From Chryseobacterium gleum (GTDB lineage: Bacteria; Bacteroidota; Bacteroidia; Flavobacteriales_D; Crocinitomicaceae): DNA of 13,646 nt. Under the pieces are notes generated by a model that was given only the letters and a program-made list of their open reading frames with translations, did not search any database and had not been told where the DNA came from. Made by a program: the position numbers and the translations under genes. Below are positions 13,627-13,646 of the stretch, one piece after another. How positions within the stretch are numbered: the first letter of the stretch is position 1; each line of letters starts with the position of its first letter. The stretch is taken from positions 1-13,646 of the forward strand of contig CAMCQL010000026.1 of assembly GCA_945877005.1 (NCBI GenBank). Direction: 5' to 3'.

Positions 13627-13646
13627 CAGTAACTTTTAACATCATT

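Overview
The window is AT-rich chromosomal DNA from a member of the Bacteroidota, most likely a flavobacterium-type organism (Flavobacteriales). Three things point there. Several genes are preceded by the Bacteroidota housekeeping promoter (-7 box TAnnTTTG, best with a TTG -33 box before rplM). A secreted protease ends in a type IX secretion (T9SS) sorting domain, a system confined to this phylum. The L13 protein starts MDTLSYKT, as flavobacterial L13 proteins do. No rRNA, tRNA, CRISPR array or complete insertion sequence was found.

Bases 1-2761 are an accessory-looking, loosely packed region. It holds the tail of a gene cut by the window edge, a 426-bp stretch with no convincing gene, a family 2 glycosyltransferase, a membrane-anchored SOUL-type haem-binding protein and long AT-rich spacers. 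Two copies of a 121-bp non-autonomous transposable element (MITE) lie here in the same orientation, about 92 % identical. Each has 15-bp terminal inverted repeats and its own 5-bp target duplication (ATAAT and AATAT). They bracket the glycosyltransferase and SOUL genes. A short array of degenerate 11-bp units lies upstream of the next gene.

Bases 2762-7658 are conserved core genome on the + strand. A crotonase-family enoyl-CoA hydratase is followed by the translation cluster rplM-rpsI-rpsB-tsf, which ends at a strong intrinsic terminator. A new promoter then drives pyrH-frr (UMP kinase and ribosome recycling factor), which ends at a hairpin shared with the convergent gene on the other strand.

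Bases 7747-10657 are on the - strand: a RhlE-type DEAD-box RNA helicase, overlapped at its 3' end by a secreted M43 zinc metalloprotease with a T9SS tail. The two are probably co-transcribed although their products act in different compartments.

Bases 10795-13626 are a complete three-gene ABC importer on the + strand: lipoprotein substrate-binding protein, FecCD-type permease and FecE-type ATPase. The reading frames overlap by 4 and 14 bp, so this is one translationally coupled operon. The family imports ferric siderophores, haem or cobalamin; the substrate cannot be read from sequence and no TonB-dependent receptor lies in the window. The helicase and the importer diverge from a 137-bp spacer with one -7 box facing each way.

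The most noteworthy items are the MITE pair, including the copy that forms the leader of the glycosyltransferase, and the 11-bp repeat array. I saw no convincing new multi-gene system.
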